A stretch of 64,000 nt of DNA from Gautieria morchelliformis (Eukaryota; Basidiomycota; Agaricomycetes; Gomphales; Gomphaceae), in assembly GCA_015179125.1 (NCBI GenBank), contig WHVA01000019.1, positions 248,001 through 312,000 on the forward strand, read 5' to 3'. Below are positions 23,037 through 35,239 of this stretch, piece by piece (position 1 is the first letter of the stretch; every line of letters starts with the position of its first letter). Position numbers and translations under genes: made by a program. A model generated the notes under the pieces. The model saw only the letters and a program-made list of their open reading frames with translations. It ran no database searches and had not been told where the DNA came from.

Positions 23037-23178
23037 TGTGAGCAACCTCTATAGGCAGTATCAGGGCCTAGACGGCGTCAGAAGAGTGTCTGAAGCGCCG
23101 TCGTACACGCATTAGGCATCTATACTAATTGCTTAGTAATACTAACTGTAAAGAATGGATAGTGCCGACTCAGTGATT
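23037..23178 (-). repeat. Remnant of the 5' LTR of the second copia element
   Basis: On the plus strand it begins TGTGAGCAACC directly beside the primer site. The outer end is not defined because another LTR-derived sequence begins at about 23180 and no second LTR copy is in the window. Confidence 0.5.
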
Positions 23179-23179
23179 G

Positions 23180-23696
23180 GTCATTCGGATTCACAACATA
23201 GCACAGCTGAGCATAGCCTGGCACAGCCTTGTTGCCATGACTGACCAAGATCCCCACTGTTTGGTGCAGCCAAACAGGCTGCACAGCTGCTATTGCTGCA
23301 TATAGCAATGGTTTGGATCTCAGCTGGAAATACTGAGAGCCATCCTGCTGGACCTGAGGGTGCTCAGGTAACCCCAAGTCCGAAAATAGGGCTACCGCCG
23401 AGGTGTCTGGCGGAGTTTGAAATTGAAGGTCCGTGACAGAGTTGTGGGTGTATAGGGACACACAACTCTTCAAGGACAGCAATAAAGCAGATTGGGCCAC
23501 TGAAGCTTCGGAAAAATAAGGAAAAATAAGAGAAAATTAGAGGAATGTTTTGGTAGTAATTCCCCAATTCAATCAATAGCATACAAGGGCTAGTGATTCT
23601 TCAGAACTGATTTTACATGGTTTAAAGCCTTTTACAGAGCAGAACTGGGCTGGTTATACAGCCTTCCTTAGCTGGATGATCAACTATTCCCCTACA
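23180..23696 (+). repeat. 3'-terminal fragment of the TGTTTTGG LTR family
   Basis: From the phrase GCACAGCTGAGCATAGCCTGG to the end CCCCTACA it matches the same region of the copy at 26601-30039 (about 28780-29340 and 29900-30039). The 5' part of the LTR is absent. Confidence 0.65.
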
Positions 23697-24686
23697 GTGC
23701 TGCAGTTCCTCTACAGTGAACGTGGAAAGTCGGTGAGTTCCCACAACTGACAGACATCAGTAGAAGGCTTACCAAAAACGCCATATACACTCTGCTTCAC
23801 TCATGCGGCATAGGTATTCACTGGTGAGGTGTTCGCCCCCTATGCTAGGTCGCAGCCTCTGTCTCTGTGTGAGCACGGCCTGTGCAGCAAGTCCGTTCAT
23901 GCTGCAACCAGTGCCTTCCTGAGCGATAGTGGGGAGGTGCAGTGGGGTGTTGAGGAGGTAAGGTATAAGAGTGGCCACCAGGACACGTTTCTTTGACGGG
24001 TCGACTGGCATGGCAGGCATGAGGGTGCATTGCTTAACATGCATTGGTCACGTGTTCAGTTTAATTAGCCTGTGAATTATTATCTTCTCAGGCACTTATA
24101 TTATAGGTTGCTAATAATTTATTAGTGATTTGATAATTTTTAGCTAACAAATACACTCTATTCAAATCCATTTCCCCGCACAGTCCCCACCCTCTGCTCA
24201 CTGCCCCCAGATACATCAAGAGCCTCGAGGGTGGGTTCAACAAGCACGTCCCACAGTGGTGGCTCAACGTGCACACTTGGGCACAAGAGGCACAGCCGTC
24301 ACGCTCGCCACTGAAGGAACTCCTTCAGCGGCGCGATGGATGCATTTCACATGCTGGCTCGGTGAAGCTGCACACTTCCCTATAGCCGCCCTGCGCTGCA
24401 TTCTTAGTGCATGTCCCACAATCACCATCAAGGTTTAGCACATTGTGGGACATGCTAGGCACCCACTGTGCTGTCAGTGGGGGCCATGTCCCATAAAAAA
24501 GTCGAATCTGGTCGCTCTGCAGGCCATGGCTGACCTAATACGGGGTTTTTTTTTGTCTAAGGTGTCTGATTACTTCCCTTGCTGCCCACTCACCCTCCCC
24601 TTGCACTCGGAAGGCTACCACCACAGCACGTGACAGTGACACCTCTGCCTCTACCGCCACCGACCTCCATGCGCTCTGTGCCATGC
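23697..24686. other. Unassigned DNA with decayed coding traces
   Basis: A 91-codon minus-strand frame (23769-24044) has balanced composition and could be a remnant exon, but I do not recognise it. Bases about 24180-24440 translate on the plus strand into plausible protein (RYIKSLEGGFNKH, QWWLNVH) without a known motif. A perfect 14-bp hairpin GCATGTCCCACAAT lies at 24409-24422 with 24442-24455. The last ~90 bp belong to the GC-rich CCACC tract that resumes after copy C. Confidence 0.4.
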
Positions 24687-26278
24687 TGTCATGATTCGTT
24701 TATTGTGTGAATCTTCCCTCAACACACAGCGAATGACATCCTCAACCAGCAAACGGCTTCCCGACCCAGCGAATATCTTGCCAAAATATTCATCGCCATA
24801 ATGCTTTCCCATTCGCTATTCACATCATTCCTGCCAGGACGCCAGGTGTTGGGGCCCTCATCCATCATAGAACCCATCATCTGTTAAACTCCCACTCCAT
24901 GACAGACCCACATGCTCAGGATGCATTCGGATAGTGTCAGTTGCAGCCTCTGTGCAGGTTGGACTCAATGGTACTTGTACCACTGCAGGACAGGACGAAT
25001 TAGCTTCGCTGAAGTTTTCACTACACAGTTGTCATGACCCATTCATTTCTTGTATCAAGCTATCCCTGTTTTCCCTTTCACCACTCTTCCATGTTCACTT
25101 GGCTTCGCTCCATTCACCCCTTGCTCGATTCACTATTCGCCACATTCGCCAAATGGCCATTCCCTACTTGCATCATTCACCAGTAGCCATGCCATCAAAC
25201 AGGATCGACATCCTTTACCTGGATTGATGGTTCATCACTGGTCCTATCATGAATTGCAAGGAGGTGCAGGCTGTCATGACTCATTTATTTCTTGTACCCA
25301 GCTATCCCTGTTGTCCCTTTCACCACTCTTCCATGTTCGCTCGTCTTCGCTCCATTCACTCCTCGCTCCATTCACTATTCGCCACATTTGCCATATGACC
25401 ATTCGCTACTCGCATCATTCACCAGCAGGCATGCCATCAAACAGGATCAACATCCTTTACCCGGGTTGATGGTTCATCACTGGTCCCATCATCTTCTCAA
25501 CTCAACCCCCTTTGGGTGTTCCTATGGCCAGAATGCATTCGCAGGGCATCCTACCCATAGGTCATGTGGGACCAACCCAGCAGACGAAGAGTCCGTGCAG
25601 GGTGGTGTATATGCAGGTCCCAAGGCGTGTTTTCATACATAGGGGCCTTTGCCCTCTTTCCTCTCCATCATTTCATGTTCGCACCCCTCTTCCAGTCTAT
25701 TGTATGTCTATTTCATCTATTATCTATCCTGACTGCGCACCCCTATCCAATCCTGACTCCAGACGGCCTCTTTCCTATTCGCTAGCACCATATGAGCATT
25801 CGGTATAAGTAGTCTACATTTGCATGTATATTCTCCAGTTTAATTATCATACGTCCATCTTGTGCAAACTTGACCTCGCTGTGACCATCGTCTTGAGCCT
25901 TCTCCTGTAGATTTCTATCTTCGACCAGAAGAGGACTTAGGCCTCACTGGTGAGTTCTCATACTTCATCTTCATTACCTTAGCCTTCGAGTTATTTTCTG
26001 TGCTGTCAGCTAAGGGCTCCGAAGGAGTGCCTTCGCCAGCGAAAGGATTGTTGCTACTTAGACAACCTTTCCGTGACACCTTGCACATTACATCGTCAAG
26101 TGCCACAGGCTATTTCACTATGACTGTAGATCAGGGCGAATTCCTTTTGAGTAACCCTCTTACTTCTTAACCCTTACCTCTTCGGTACTGTTCGCTGGGC
26201 GATTCGCTAGATCGCACACGCTATTCGGGCATTTGCCACTAACATGCGATATTAACACCCCAAAATCCAATCTTGACA
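24687..26278 (+). mobile_element. Solo LTR, copy C of the TGTCATGA family
   Basis: It has 1592 bp, TG...CA ends and target duplication CATGC (24682-24686, 26279-26283). It has the same internal duplication as copy B and a TATAAG box at 25804. It lies in the GC-rich tandem tract. Confidence 0.9.
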
Positions 26279-26600
26279 CATGCACACGCGATGACAACAA
26301 CGCTGCCACCTCCAGCTCCACCTCCCTCCACATGCACCACCTCCGCGCACACTACCTGCCTGCCCGTGCACAACGTGCACTGCACACGATGTGCCCCGTG
26401 CCATGCACATGCGACAACGAGGCCGCCGTCACCTCGGCATGCACCACCTCCGCACACACTACCTGCCCATGCACGGCGCACACTGGCCACGGCCACGGCC
26501 ACCTCCAGGCTGCACCTCACACCACCTCCCCGTGCACTGCACGCCACACACCCCATGCCATGCACACATGACGATGATGCCACCATCACCTCTGCATGCA
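26279..26600. repeat. GC-rich CCACC/GCAC tandem tract, left part
   Basis: This is a degenerate repeat of phrases such as GGCCACCTCCAGGCT, CACCACCTCC and ACATGCCATGCACAC. It is the same sequence type as 30040-31020. The two are one tract split by the insertion at 26601-30039. ORFs across it on both strands are compositional. Confidence 0.75.
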
Positions 26601-27235
26601 TGTTTTGGAACCCTTCAAGACTTTGGTGTTATTGCTAACACTTCTGTCTATCAGAACATGTCGTTTACATGACTAGTAGAATACCAGTTCAATTCAGCAG
26701 CACAACTCCAGAAATAATGTAATATTTGTACCTTGGTTGAAATCTGTGTAATAACTAGTCCAGGTTATTACAGCTGGAAGGCAAAGCGTTTCTTAGCTGC
26801 ACTGAACAATAAACTAAAAGAGTGTGTAGGTTCAAGGATACTATCGGGGTCCAAGAGTATTCCTTTTAATAAAGAGGGAATAGGCTCCGCAGGAGAGTTT
26901 GTAAATGGATTGGGTCGACCAACGTCAATGCACTGCAATAACGAGAGAGTAATGTGAAGTGGCTTTCGCGCACAACTTGACTTGACTTGTGAAAGTCACT
27001 GAACAGGAAAATCAACTGAACAGCTCGTCTCGGGTATTGGAGTGCTAATTGACAAGAAAATCGATTGCCAACCTCATTCTGTAGAGTTTCACCCAGCATG
27101 TTAGGATAAGTGGCTAAGCAGTAAAGCAACTACTTAACTAAGAATAGTTACTCTAAGCAAGAGTAGTATTCTAGTTCGGGTTAGGAACTTAGGTAAGATG
27201 TGCAAGTCACACAAGCTGTGTAGGATAGAAGATGG

Positions 27236-28383
27236 TGTCAGAACCGTCCACACCGGGGGTAAGATCCCAATGTTGAAGACCCTGCACTAAGAAGGGGTGC
27301 CTGTTCTGGTTGGTTGAAAGAGATAAGAAGAAGGACAAGTCTGAAGTAGACAAGCCTCGAAGTAAGAGATTGAGAGAAGAGAGACGATAGAGTGAGCAAG
27401 GTATCCTCAAGTGCTTAAGGGCACAGGAGACGGTGTAACGTATATGATAACCAAACTAGCGAAATACATGGAGCAAGCTCTGGTATTTATCTACTTTGGA
27501 AAAGGGGGATGAGTCAGAAGAGAATAGGAGGGATGAGTCACCGTGAGTCAGAATGAGTCAGAATGAGTCAGAGTGAGTCAGAGTGAGTCAGGTGAGTATG
27601 AGAAGGAGTCAGAACAACAAGAGGGATGAGTCACAATGAGTCAGAATGAGTCAGAATGAGTCAGAACGAGTCAGAGTGAGTCAGGTGAGTCATGAAGAGG
27701 AGTCAGGATAATAAAGCTGATATGGTACACAATAGGGGAACTGACTCATGATGAGTCAATGAAAACAAGAAGAGTGAGTCATGAGGGATACTGGTAAATC
27801 AAGAGTGACTCATGGAGTAATGAGTCGTCCTAACCCCTGAGCCAACCAACAATCCAGAACCACACATCTCTGCTCCAGACACACAGCCTCTGAGGCAATG
27901 CTTGACTTTCCAAGTCAATCGAAGGGGGTGGTGTAGGGTTAGGTAGTTGAGAGGGTTGGAAATGATCGAAACAATATGGGTCATAGCTGGTGCTAACCCC
28001 GCTTTCCAATATCTGAATCTCTACACTTCTCTTGCCCTCATGCACAAAGGGAATATAGTGCATAGGCATGTCAACTCGTCCTGAGGAAGGGTCGAAGAAG
28101 AGTTCATGGGGATCAAGGCTTCCCCAATCCATGCTGTCGGCACTCATCCTGCCAGATCGTCGCCTGGTGTGGACCGGTGATGGTGCCCGAATGCTTGGCG
28201 ACATCTGCATAGGAATGATGGCGTAGGCGCACGTGTGGGAGTGGCAGTGAAGCACATGGCACTGGAGGTGATGGCTCAACTTGGTGTATGAAGATGTGAT
28301 GGCAGTGGTCTGATGAGACGATTGGGGGAAAAGATTCCGTGTAAGCGCTCAGCGCAGTTGGTGAAATAAACCGGTTCATGACA
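27236..28383 (+). mobile_element. LTR with a TGA(G/C)TCA array (1148 bp)
   Basis: It begins TGTCAGAACCG and ends GGTTCATGACA, with target duplication GATGG (27231-27235, 28384-28388). Bases 27510-27812 contain 17 TGAGTCA/TGACTCA sites. The right half holds a minus-strand frame of 149 codons (27830-28279; HELFFDPSSGRVDMPMHY) with reasonable composition that I cannot identify. It is either a solo LTR with a small ORF or a short non-autonomous element. Confidence 0.75.
27510..27812. promoter_or_regulatory. Array of 17 TGAGTCA/TGACTCA (Gcn4/AP-1-type) sites
   Basis: Most sites are spaced 10 bp apart in GAATGAGTCA units. The heptamer is the exact binding site of Gcn4/CPC1-type bZIP activators of amino-acid starvation genes in fungi. 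More sites occur just outside the LTR at about 28580-28685. Function is inferred from the motif only. Confidence 0.5.
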
Positions 28384-28835
28384 GATGGGCAGATTGATTG
28401 CTTAAAGGGCAGGCATAGGACCTCCTTTTATATTGTAATGTACAGGGGCTTAGTAAGCAGGTAGAACCTTCTATCTATTAATGGAATGGGGGAAGAAGCT
28501 TGAGGAAGATGGAAGAAAGAGTTGGAAGAAACTGGCTGTTTCCAGGGGACTCTACCATGCTTCCTACCAATCAGAGCTTGATTTGTCAGGAATGACTCAC
28601 TGAAAGGATCATGTGCCCTAGCACAGCTTGGCTGAGTCATGTACTCCTGACTCACCAAGGTGTGCCTGGATTGGTTGAGTCATTGAGGCTGTATCTCCAG
28701 ATAACCATGTATTTGGCACTCAGAAGCTGAGTAAGCAGTTCTGAGCCAATTAGGGCTCTGTAGCCATAATTACTGCTTAGCACAGCTGAGCATAGCCTGG
28801 TACAGCCTAGTTGTCATGACTGACCATGATCCCCA

Positions 28836-29080
28836 TGTTAGAATAAGAGAGATGCACAAGTAAGAACGCGAGAGAATAAATTTGAACGTTTGTCCTGTGA
28901 GCTCGTTGGGGCAAACGGATGGTTACATACATGAAAAGTAAAGACTTATAAAGGTTCTCGGAACAAAAGGAAGGTAGAACAATAAGAAAAGCGAGAACAA
29001 AGGGGTTTGACAATCGTACACGCAAGCCTTGGATTAGATAAGCAGAACGAACACGTAACCAGCTTGTCATAATTCCAACA
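28836..29080 (+). mobile_element. Short solo LTR, copia type (245 bp)
   Basis: It starts TGTTAGAATAAG and ends AATTCCAACA, with target duplication CCCCA (28831-28835, 29081-29085). Its removal rejoins GATCCCCA with TTGTTTGGTG, which is the sequence seen at 23250-23262. The TGTTAG...CCAACA ends resemble copia LTRs. Confidence 0.85.
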
Positions 29081-30039
29081 CCCCATTGTTTGGTGAAGCC
29101 AAACAGGCTGCACAGTTGCTATGGCTGCATACAGCAACTATTTGGGACTCAGCTGGAAATACTGAGAGAGCCATCCTGCCAGACTTGTGGGTGCTTGGGT
29201 GGCCATAAGTCCAAAAATGCGGCCACCGCCGAGGTGCCCGGCGGAGTTTGAAATAGAGCGCCCGGAACAGAGTTGTGGGTGCTAGAGGCCACAACCCTGT
29301 AATGACAGAAAAAAGGTAGTTTGAGCCAACAGACATTGTGTAAACAGTTCATTGCCTATTTTTTCCGTTTTCTTTCTGTAACTTGCTGTTGCAGTTTTAA
29401 TTTTTGGTATATAAAATTCACGACACACATATACTATTTTGGATGCACAAACGAGGCTTTAGTGTGCCAATCAGGACCTCTCTCACTACGCTCGGGGCAT
29501 CCACCGATTTAATCATTTATTTTTGGTATTTTTCTTATTACTCATGTATACAAAAGAGGCGCATCAGAGTCTGAAGCGTTGGAGTGGGGATATCTCCTCG
29601 TCACTGTGTCCCACGAAAAAAGAATTCAAGCTCCGCTATTTGCTTATGTAATGTGGCGAAAATTGCCAGGACAGAAACTCGAACTTGTGTTTCCTGGACA
29701 GGGAATCACGTTTTATGAATTTTGAAATGAAAAAATGAAAAAAAAAACATGCAATAGAAATTTCTATAAGCTTGATTTCAACAAAATAGCACCATAGAGT
29801 TGTCAAATAGTGTCTTATGAACAAACGTATGGTCTTACCTTTTTGATATTTCGAGTGTCTACAATAGGGAAAGCATTCTGGTGAGATGGCTTAGATGGGC
29901 ACTTAGAGGGTGCGCGGTCTATACTGCCACTATCTTATATTAACAGCATACAGATACTGTTAATTCTTCAAATATGTTTTTACATGTTGTCAAGACAAAA
30001 AGAAAAGACTAGGGCTGGTTGAACAGCCATTACCCTACA

Positions 30040-31020
30040 GTGCACCACCACGTGCACTACCTGCCCACGCACGGTGTGCACCACATGCCACAGCCACGGC
30101 CACCTCCAGGCTCCATGCACACACCACCTCCCCGCGCACTGCCTGCCTGCGCACGACATGCACCACACGCCACGCGCCCCATGCCGTGCACACACAACAA
30201 CGACGCCACCTCCAGCTTCACCTCCCTCCACACGCACCACCTCCCCGTGCACTGCCTGCCTGCGCACGACACGCACCTCCGCGTGCACTACCTGCCCGCA
30301 CATGCAACAACGACACCGCCATCACCTCCACATGCACTACCTGCCCACGCACGCCACGGCCACGGCCACCTCCAGGCTCCACGCACACCACCTCCCTGCG
30401 CACTGCCTGCCTGTGCCTGCGCATGGCACGCACCACATGCCATGCACACGCGACGACGACACCACCTCCAGCTTCACCTCCCTCCACGCACACCACCTCC
30501 CCACGCACTGCCTGCCCACGCACGACACGGACCTCCGCAAGCACTACCTGCCCGCACATATGACAACGACACCGCCATCACCTCCACGTGCACTACCTGC
30601 CCGTGCACCGCACGCCACAGCCACGGCCACCTCCAGGCTCCACGTGCACCACCTCCCCACTCACCACATGCCACACCGCTGCCATCGCCACCTCCGCCAC
30701 CACCTCCCTCCATGCGTGCCACCTCTACGTCTCTACGTGCCCTCTGCGTGCGCACACGATGACGACCCGCGCACTGCCTGCCCAATCATGACATGCACCG
30801 CATGCCACGCTGCCTCCACACGCACCACCTCGCACCACATGCCACGTGCCCCCATGCACACGTGATGATGCCACCTCCAGCGTCACCTCCCTCCACGCGC
30901 ACCACCTCTACGCACCCTCTGCGTGCGCACGTGACGACGATGTCGCCACATCCTCCACCGCAACACTCCTGCCGCCTCGACCTCCACCGACCACCCCTGT
31001 GCGTGCACACACAATGCCGC
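30040..31020. repeat. GC-rich tandem tract with ~265-bp higher-order period
   Basis: The phrase CCACGGCCACCTCCAGGCT recurs at about 30101, 30367 and 30628. The blocks between share the order of CCACCTCCAGCTTCACC, GCACTGCCTGCC, CACGACACG and CATGCAACAACGAC words. Units are degenerate. Overlapping His/Thr/Pro-rich ORFs up to 263 codons on the plus strand and Gly/Val/Arg-rich ones on the minus strand are products of the repeat, in my view. Confidence 0.7.
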
Positions 31021-31300
31021 CGTTACTTGAAGATATTTCTTATATAGCATGTAACATATTCTTATATTTTCATTTTTTAATGGAAAATAAATAAATATGA
31101 ATTTTGAGTCTTAACAAAGCTATACATAAAAAAACTCTGTCAACATAGATGGATAATACAAGAACTGAACTAGGAATACTACAATAGATTGCCCAAAAAG
31201 AAAACATGACAGTGCAAACGGCCTAAACAGATGCGTACCGTGCATGGCGGTTTTCAAACTCTGCCTGTGATCGATCAATCGTACATGCGCATCCACCACC

Positions 31301-32928
31301 ATGTCATCTGCCAGCCTCCAGCCTCCAGACAAAATTGAACTAAAGGCAAGTGCTCACATCTACTCCCATGATATGTATCTGACCAATCTCATTCCCTAGA
31401 TCCTAGAGGAGCAACCCCGGCTAGAACTGGAGCAAGAGACCTGGGCATCTGATGCTAACAATATAGATGACCTGGTCCAAGCTGCCCTTGAGGACTTTTC
31501 TGAAGAAAAATCAAAGCTTGAAGATGTTGCAGATGCAATAGCCAGGCATAATATTACTGACAAAACTCGGGCTGGTGAGTTGGCAGGCTCCTGCAGAGTG
31601 TAAATGATATAACTCACCATTGACTTAAGTATTGTTCATGCTTTTGTCAAGTTTATGCTGGAGGGGAACCCCAATTGGACCCCTGATGTTAATTCCCAAT
31701 CTCCCTTTGATGTGTGATCATTCATCACCAAAAAATGTGGACCAATCGCAGACGGTTGTGAAGGAAAAAAGGTATTTCAGTTAGCTTGGAACCGATTCAG
31801 TTTACAGTTTGCTACTGCTGTCTCCATCCGTGCTGCCCTCACCTACTTCTACAAGACACTTCACCCTGAAGAAAATGTGATGGAATGGTGAGTAGATAGG
31901 AACTTGGCTACTTGGTGAGGATGACCTTCTCACCCATGGATATCAGCTAAGCTTTCCTACAGTTATGGTCTTCCCACTCACTCTCCAATTGTCTCCCAGT
32001 TTATGATTGGCCTTGAGAAAACCAAGGCAGCAGCAGGTGAGACCTCACAGTCAGCTAGCGCCTTAATGTTGGAAGACATGCACAGCCTGCATCAGCTGTG
32101 CCTGGAGGAGAATGGTCTCTCAGTTGCTGAGCGTCGGTGGGGTGTGGTTCGATATGTAAACAATGCATTTATAACCAGCTTTCAGTCCTGATCTGAATAT
32201 GTATCCCCTCACAGGCTACTTATCTTCTTGCATGGCTACTGCTGCTTCGAATTGAAGAAGTCGTTCATTTGACATTTGAGAGCATTTATTTCCATCCCGG
32301 TGAACGTATGTGACAGTCACTCATATCATCCATAAAGTCTGACATCTTCCTGCTACAGGCTGCTACTATGATATCACGTTTGTCACTCGGAAGTCAGTCC
32401 ACACTGGTGTCACTCATACTTGGCGCCTATAAGCAAATGATGCTGATGTTCAGATATATCCCATTCGTGCACTTCTGCGTTTGGCAAGGCTCTACGGGCC
32501 TGAAATACCCTGCACTGGCCCACTGTTCTTGAAAGTCAACTCTTCAGGTGGTGTGTTGCACAACGAGCCTCTGGTATGTGTTCTATACTGTCCTTGGTCC
32601 TCATTCCTGAGCCTTTGCTTTTTCCCCCCCTTTAGACTGGGGCCATTGTTAGTCGTTCACTGACAAAGGACATGCAGAGCTTGGGTTATCGCAGCTGGGC
32701 ACTCTATGGGACACATTCCTTCTGCCGTGGAGGCTGCCAATATCGCCTCAAGCACTGTCAGTGGACTGTTGGCATGCTAGCTGCCTGGGTGGTTGGTCAC
32801 AGGTGGAGGCAATCACCATGTTTCACTATTTCTACTCTTCTAACGACAACCATGAGCACCTCCATGCCTATGACAGACCAGAGGACTCTAAAAGGCCATC
32901 CTTTAAATTAGAGTTGAATTGTAAGTAG
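31301..32928 (+). pseudogene. Crypton-like tyrosine recombinase, multi-exon pseudogene
   Basis: Exons join into one protein: MSSASLQPPDKIELK, a GC-AG intron (31346-31398), an acidic exon (ILEEQPRLELEQ), a GTGAGT intron, a helical N-terminal domain (KKCGPIADGCEGKK), then VSQFMIGLEKTKAAAGE. Catalytic-domain signs follow: LLLLRIEEVVHLTF around the first catalytic Arg, GTHSFCRGGCQYR for the H-x-x-R box (Cys where the first Arg of HSFRRG is usual), and FYSSNDNHEHLHAYDR around the nucleophile Tyr. Damage seen: TGA at 31715 in place of an expected Arg, TAA at 32430, and one G missing at 32787-32789, after which the other frame continues exactly. Splice sites are intact, so decay is recent. The family is known in basidiomycetes as Crypton-derived genes. 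Confidence 0.75.
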
Positions 32929-35239
32929 AGTCCAATGATGAACCAGCACGCCGGTTAGAGGATATCAATTGTGTTTGATGGCATGACTAATGGCGAATGA
33001 TGCGAGTGGCGAATGGAGTGAACATAGAGATGGATGGATGAAAGGAAAAATAGGTGGTAACTTGATACAGGAATAAATGAGTCATGACAGGAAGCTGAGG
33101 GAGAGCTGCAAGAGCTGGATGAGAGCTGGGAGCAGCAGGAGAGTTCCAGCAGAGCTGCAAGGAGCTGCGGGAGACCTGCATGGGAGCTGAGGGAAAGCTG
33201 CAAGAGCTGGAGTGCCGGGTGTTGGCCCTGGCTGCAAACTGGCATAGTATAATATGGCTTGCTGGCATTGAGGGTCCTTAGTCTTTTCTCTTTGGATTTA
33301 CCTTTGTCTCCTGAGAATCCCCTCTCGTATATTCTGTTCATTTACGTATGTACTTCAGATTTCGGTTGCCCTTATAGGGAACCCCCTCCTGAGTCCATTT
33401 CCAAGCTCAGCTTTGGTCCTAGACCTGATGTCTGGACCTGGCCCAAACACAGCCCGAGTATAAAGCTAAGTCCCCGAGCCTTCGGCTTTGGTAATCCCAG
33501 AGTGGTGTCAGGAATGCAGATAGGGTTGTGTGTGACAGGTGGTGGCTGCAGAGCCTTGGACTTACATCAGGAGTGGAGTGGGTGTCCCTGACTTTGATCA
33601 GGGATGCAGGGTATATAGCTAGCATGCTGGCAGCAGGGAGCCACAGCTTTTCCTCTTTAGATCCTCCTCTGCCAGGTGAGTTGCATGTCATGTAGATAGT
33701 CCCTTATTCATTACTTTGGATCCTCCTCTGCCAGACTGCATGATTTCTGCTGTCTAGGGAGAGTTTCCCTTACAGATTCTCACCTGACAGAGGGGAAATC
33801 CAAAGAGACAATTCTAAGGACCCCCACTGCCAGTGAGCCCATATTATACTACACTGGTCCACAGCCACTGCCATCACCCAGCACTCACCACCGACCCTGC
33901 CCTCCCCTGGCCTCCTCAACCCTTAACTGGCCCTTGATGTCACATACTACCCAAGTCACTTCGCTCCCAATGATGTTCTGAAAGTGGAAGCCCAGACATG
34001 AAGTGGAGCAGACCAGGAGCAGAAGTGTGGACATGGAGCGGAAGTGGAGAAGCAAGCAGAACTGGCAAAAGTGCTTTCAGAGCTGGATGTGGAAATGGAA
34101 GTGGAACTTGGAGGGGTCCTCCCCTGACATCGGTGTTGTGTTTGAACTGGAAAGAATCCTTCCTTTTTATCACAATTTAAGACCATCAAGGAAGTCTGAA
34201 TAAAGGCAGATTGTTATCCCAGAGAACAGAACTGGAAAGGACAGTGGCTTCAACTTATGCGTTGCACCCCCGATGAACTATCATCCTAGGTATTTCAGAA
34301 TTGAGTCCCAGAGATCGGATGAGGCGGAGGTAGAGAAGATTTGGAATTTGACCTTGGCTGGAGTGTGTGTGAGAGTCGGAGGTCAGAGAATGGAGGTTGG
34401 AAGAGGTGGAAGACAGAGTGTCATAAGACAGAGAGAGACAGAGTACTTGCAAGACTGGCTGTACTAAGAATAGGAGACAATGTGAGGGGATTCACATATA
34501 GAAGTCAATGGGACTAAGCAAATCTGGGGAAAGCGGAAGTAACAATGATAAACAGAGTAAGTATTTAATATGGAACAAGGGGACTACAAGGGGGTGCAGG
34601 GTAGAGTCAAGAACAATGGGCAAAGGAACAAGGGGTGCATAAGTCTAATGGACAGCAGAACAAATGGAATTCCTGATGAAACAGTTTATTATAAACATTT
34701 ATTATAAATATTCATCTGTTTTTACTCAGGTTTTCTTGTTGTTTTAAATTGTAAACAAAAAGGAAGGAAGTCTGAACAAAAGCAGATGAATATTTCTTGC
34801 ATCTTATGCAGTGAATATGATTTATTTGGTCACACTTTATTTCTTGTAAATATTCATCTGTTTTTATTCAGGTTTTCTTGGTGTTTCTGGGTGCTTTAAA
34901 TTGTAAAAAAAAGGATTTCTTGCCTCTTATGCAGTGAATATGGTTTATTTTGTCACAATCTATTTATTATAAATATTCATCTGTTTTGATTCAGGTTTTC
35001 TTGGTGTTTTACATAAATTGTAAATAAAAAATGAAAGACTCTTCAAATTATTACAGGATTAGCTCCTTTTTGACTACTTATTTGTTGCTGTGGGTTATCT
35101 TTTTTGGAGTGACTGGTCCCTTTTTGATTCCATGGCCCCGGTGTGGGGTCCATTTGATTCCGTGGCGCCGCTGCGCGAGGTCCACGCTTCCATGGTTGGA
35201 AACCCGACATGGCTTACGTAATGCGCGCGCGCCAGCGCT
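32929..35239. other. Repeat-derived DNA without a gene
   Basis: Bases 32945-33089 are an inverted fragment of the TGTCATGA LTR family (minus strand, starting TGTCATGACTCATTTATTCC). Bases 33090-33220 are a GAGCTGCAAGAGCTG purine repeat. At 33650-33740 the phrase GATCCTCCTCTGCCAG occurs twice. Bases 34709-35020 are a three-unit AT-rich tandem repeat (listed separately). Otherwise I see no motif, splice pattern or long frame. Confidence 0.5.
34709..35020. repeat. AT-rich tandem repeat, three units of ~123-142 bp
   Basis: TATTCATCTGTTTT, then CAGGTTTTCTTG and AAATTGTAAA recur at about 34709, 34851 and 34974, each separated by GCAGTGAATATG and TTTGGTCACA-like phrases. There is no coding potential. 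Confidence 0.8.

Larger units (their letters stand above)
26601..30039 (+). mobile_element. Second copy of the TGTTTTGG LTR family with two nested LTRs
   Basis: It starts TGTTTTGGAACCC and ends TTACCCTACA. The flanking pentamers ATGCA (26596-26600) and GTGCA (30040-30044) differ at one base, so the target duplication is only probable. The first ~600 bp follow 15444-16050 closely. It is split at 27236-28383 and at 28836-29080 by LTRs that have their own target duplications. Bases about 29390-29880 have no counterpart in the other copy and may be a further insertion whose ends I could not fix. Confidence 0.65.

Noticed and set aside
29884..29930. tRNA-like promoter boxes (TGGCTTAGATGG then GGTCTATACTGCC), possible tRNA-derived SINE head
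   Set aside because: Only box A fits well; box B is poor and no TSD or tail could be found.
30019..30865. Plus-strand ORFs of 247 and 263 codons, His/Thr/Pro-rich
   Set aside because: They follow the period of the GC-rich tandem tract, are open in several frames at once and on the other strand, and have no start context or homology that I recognise.
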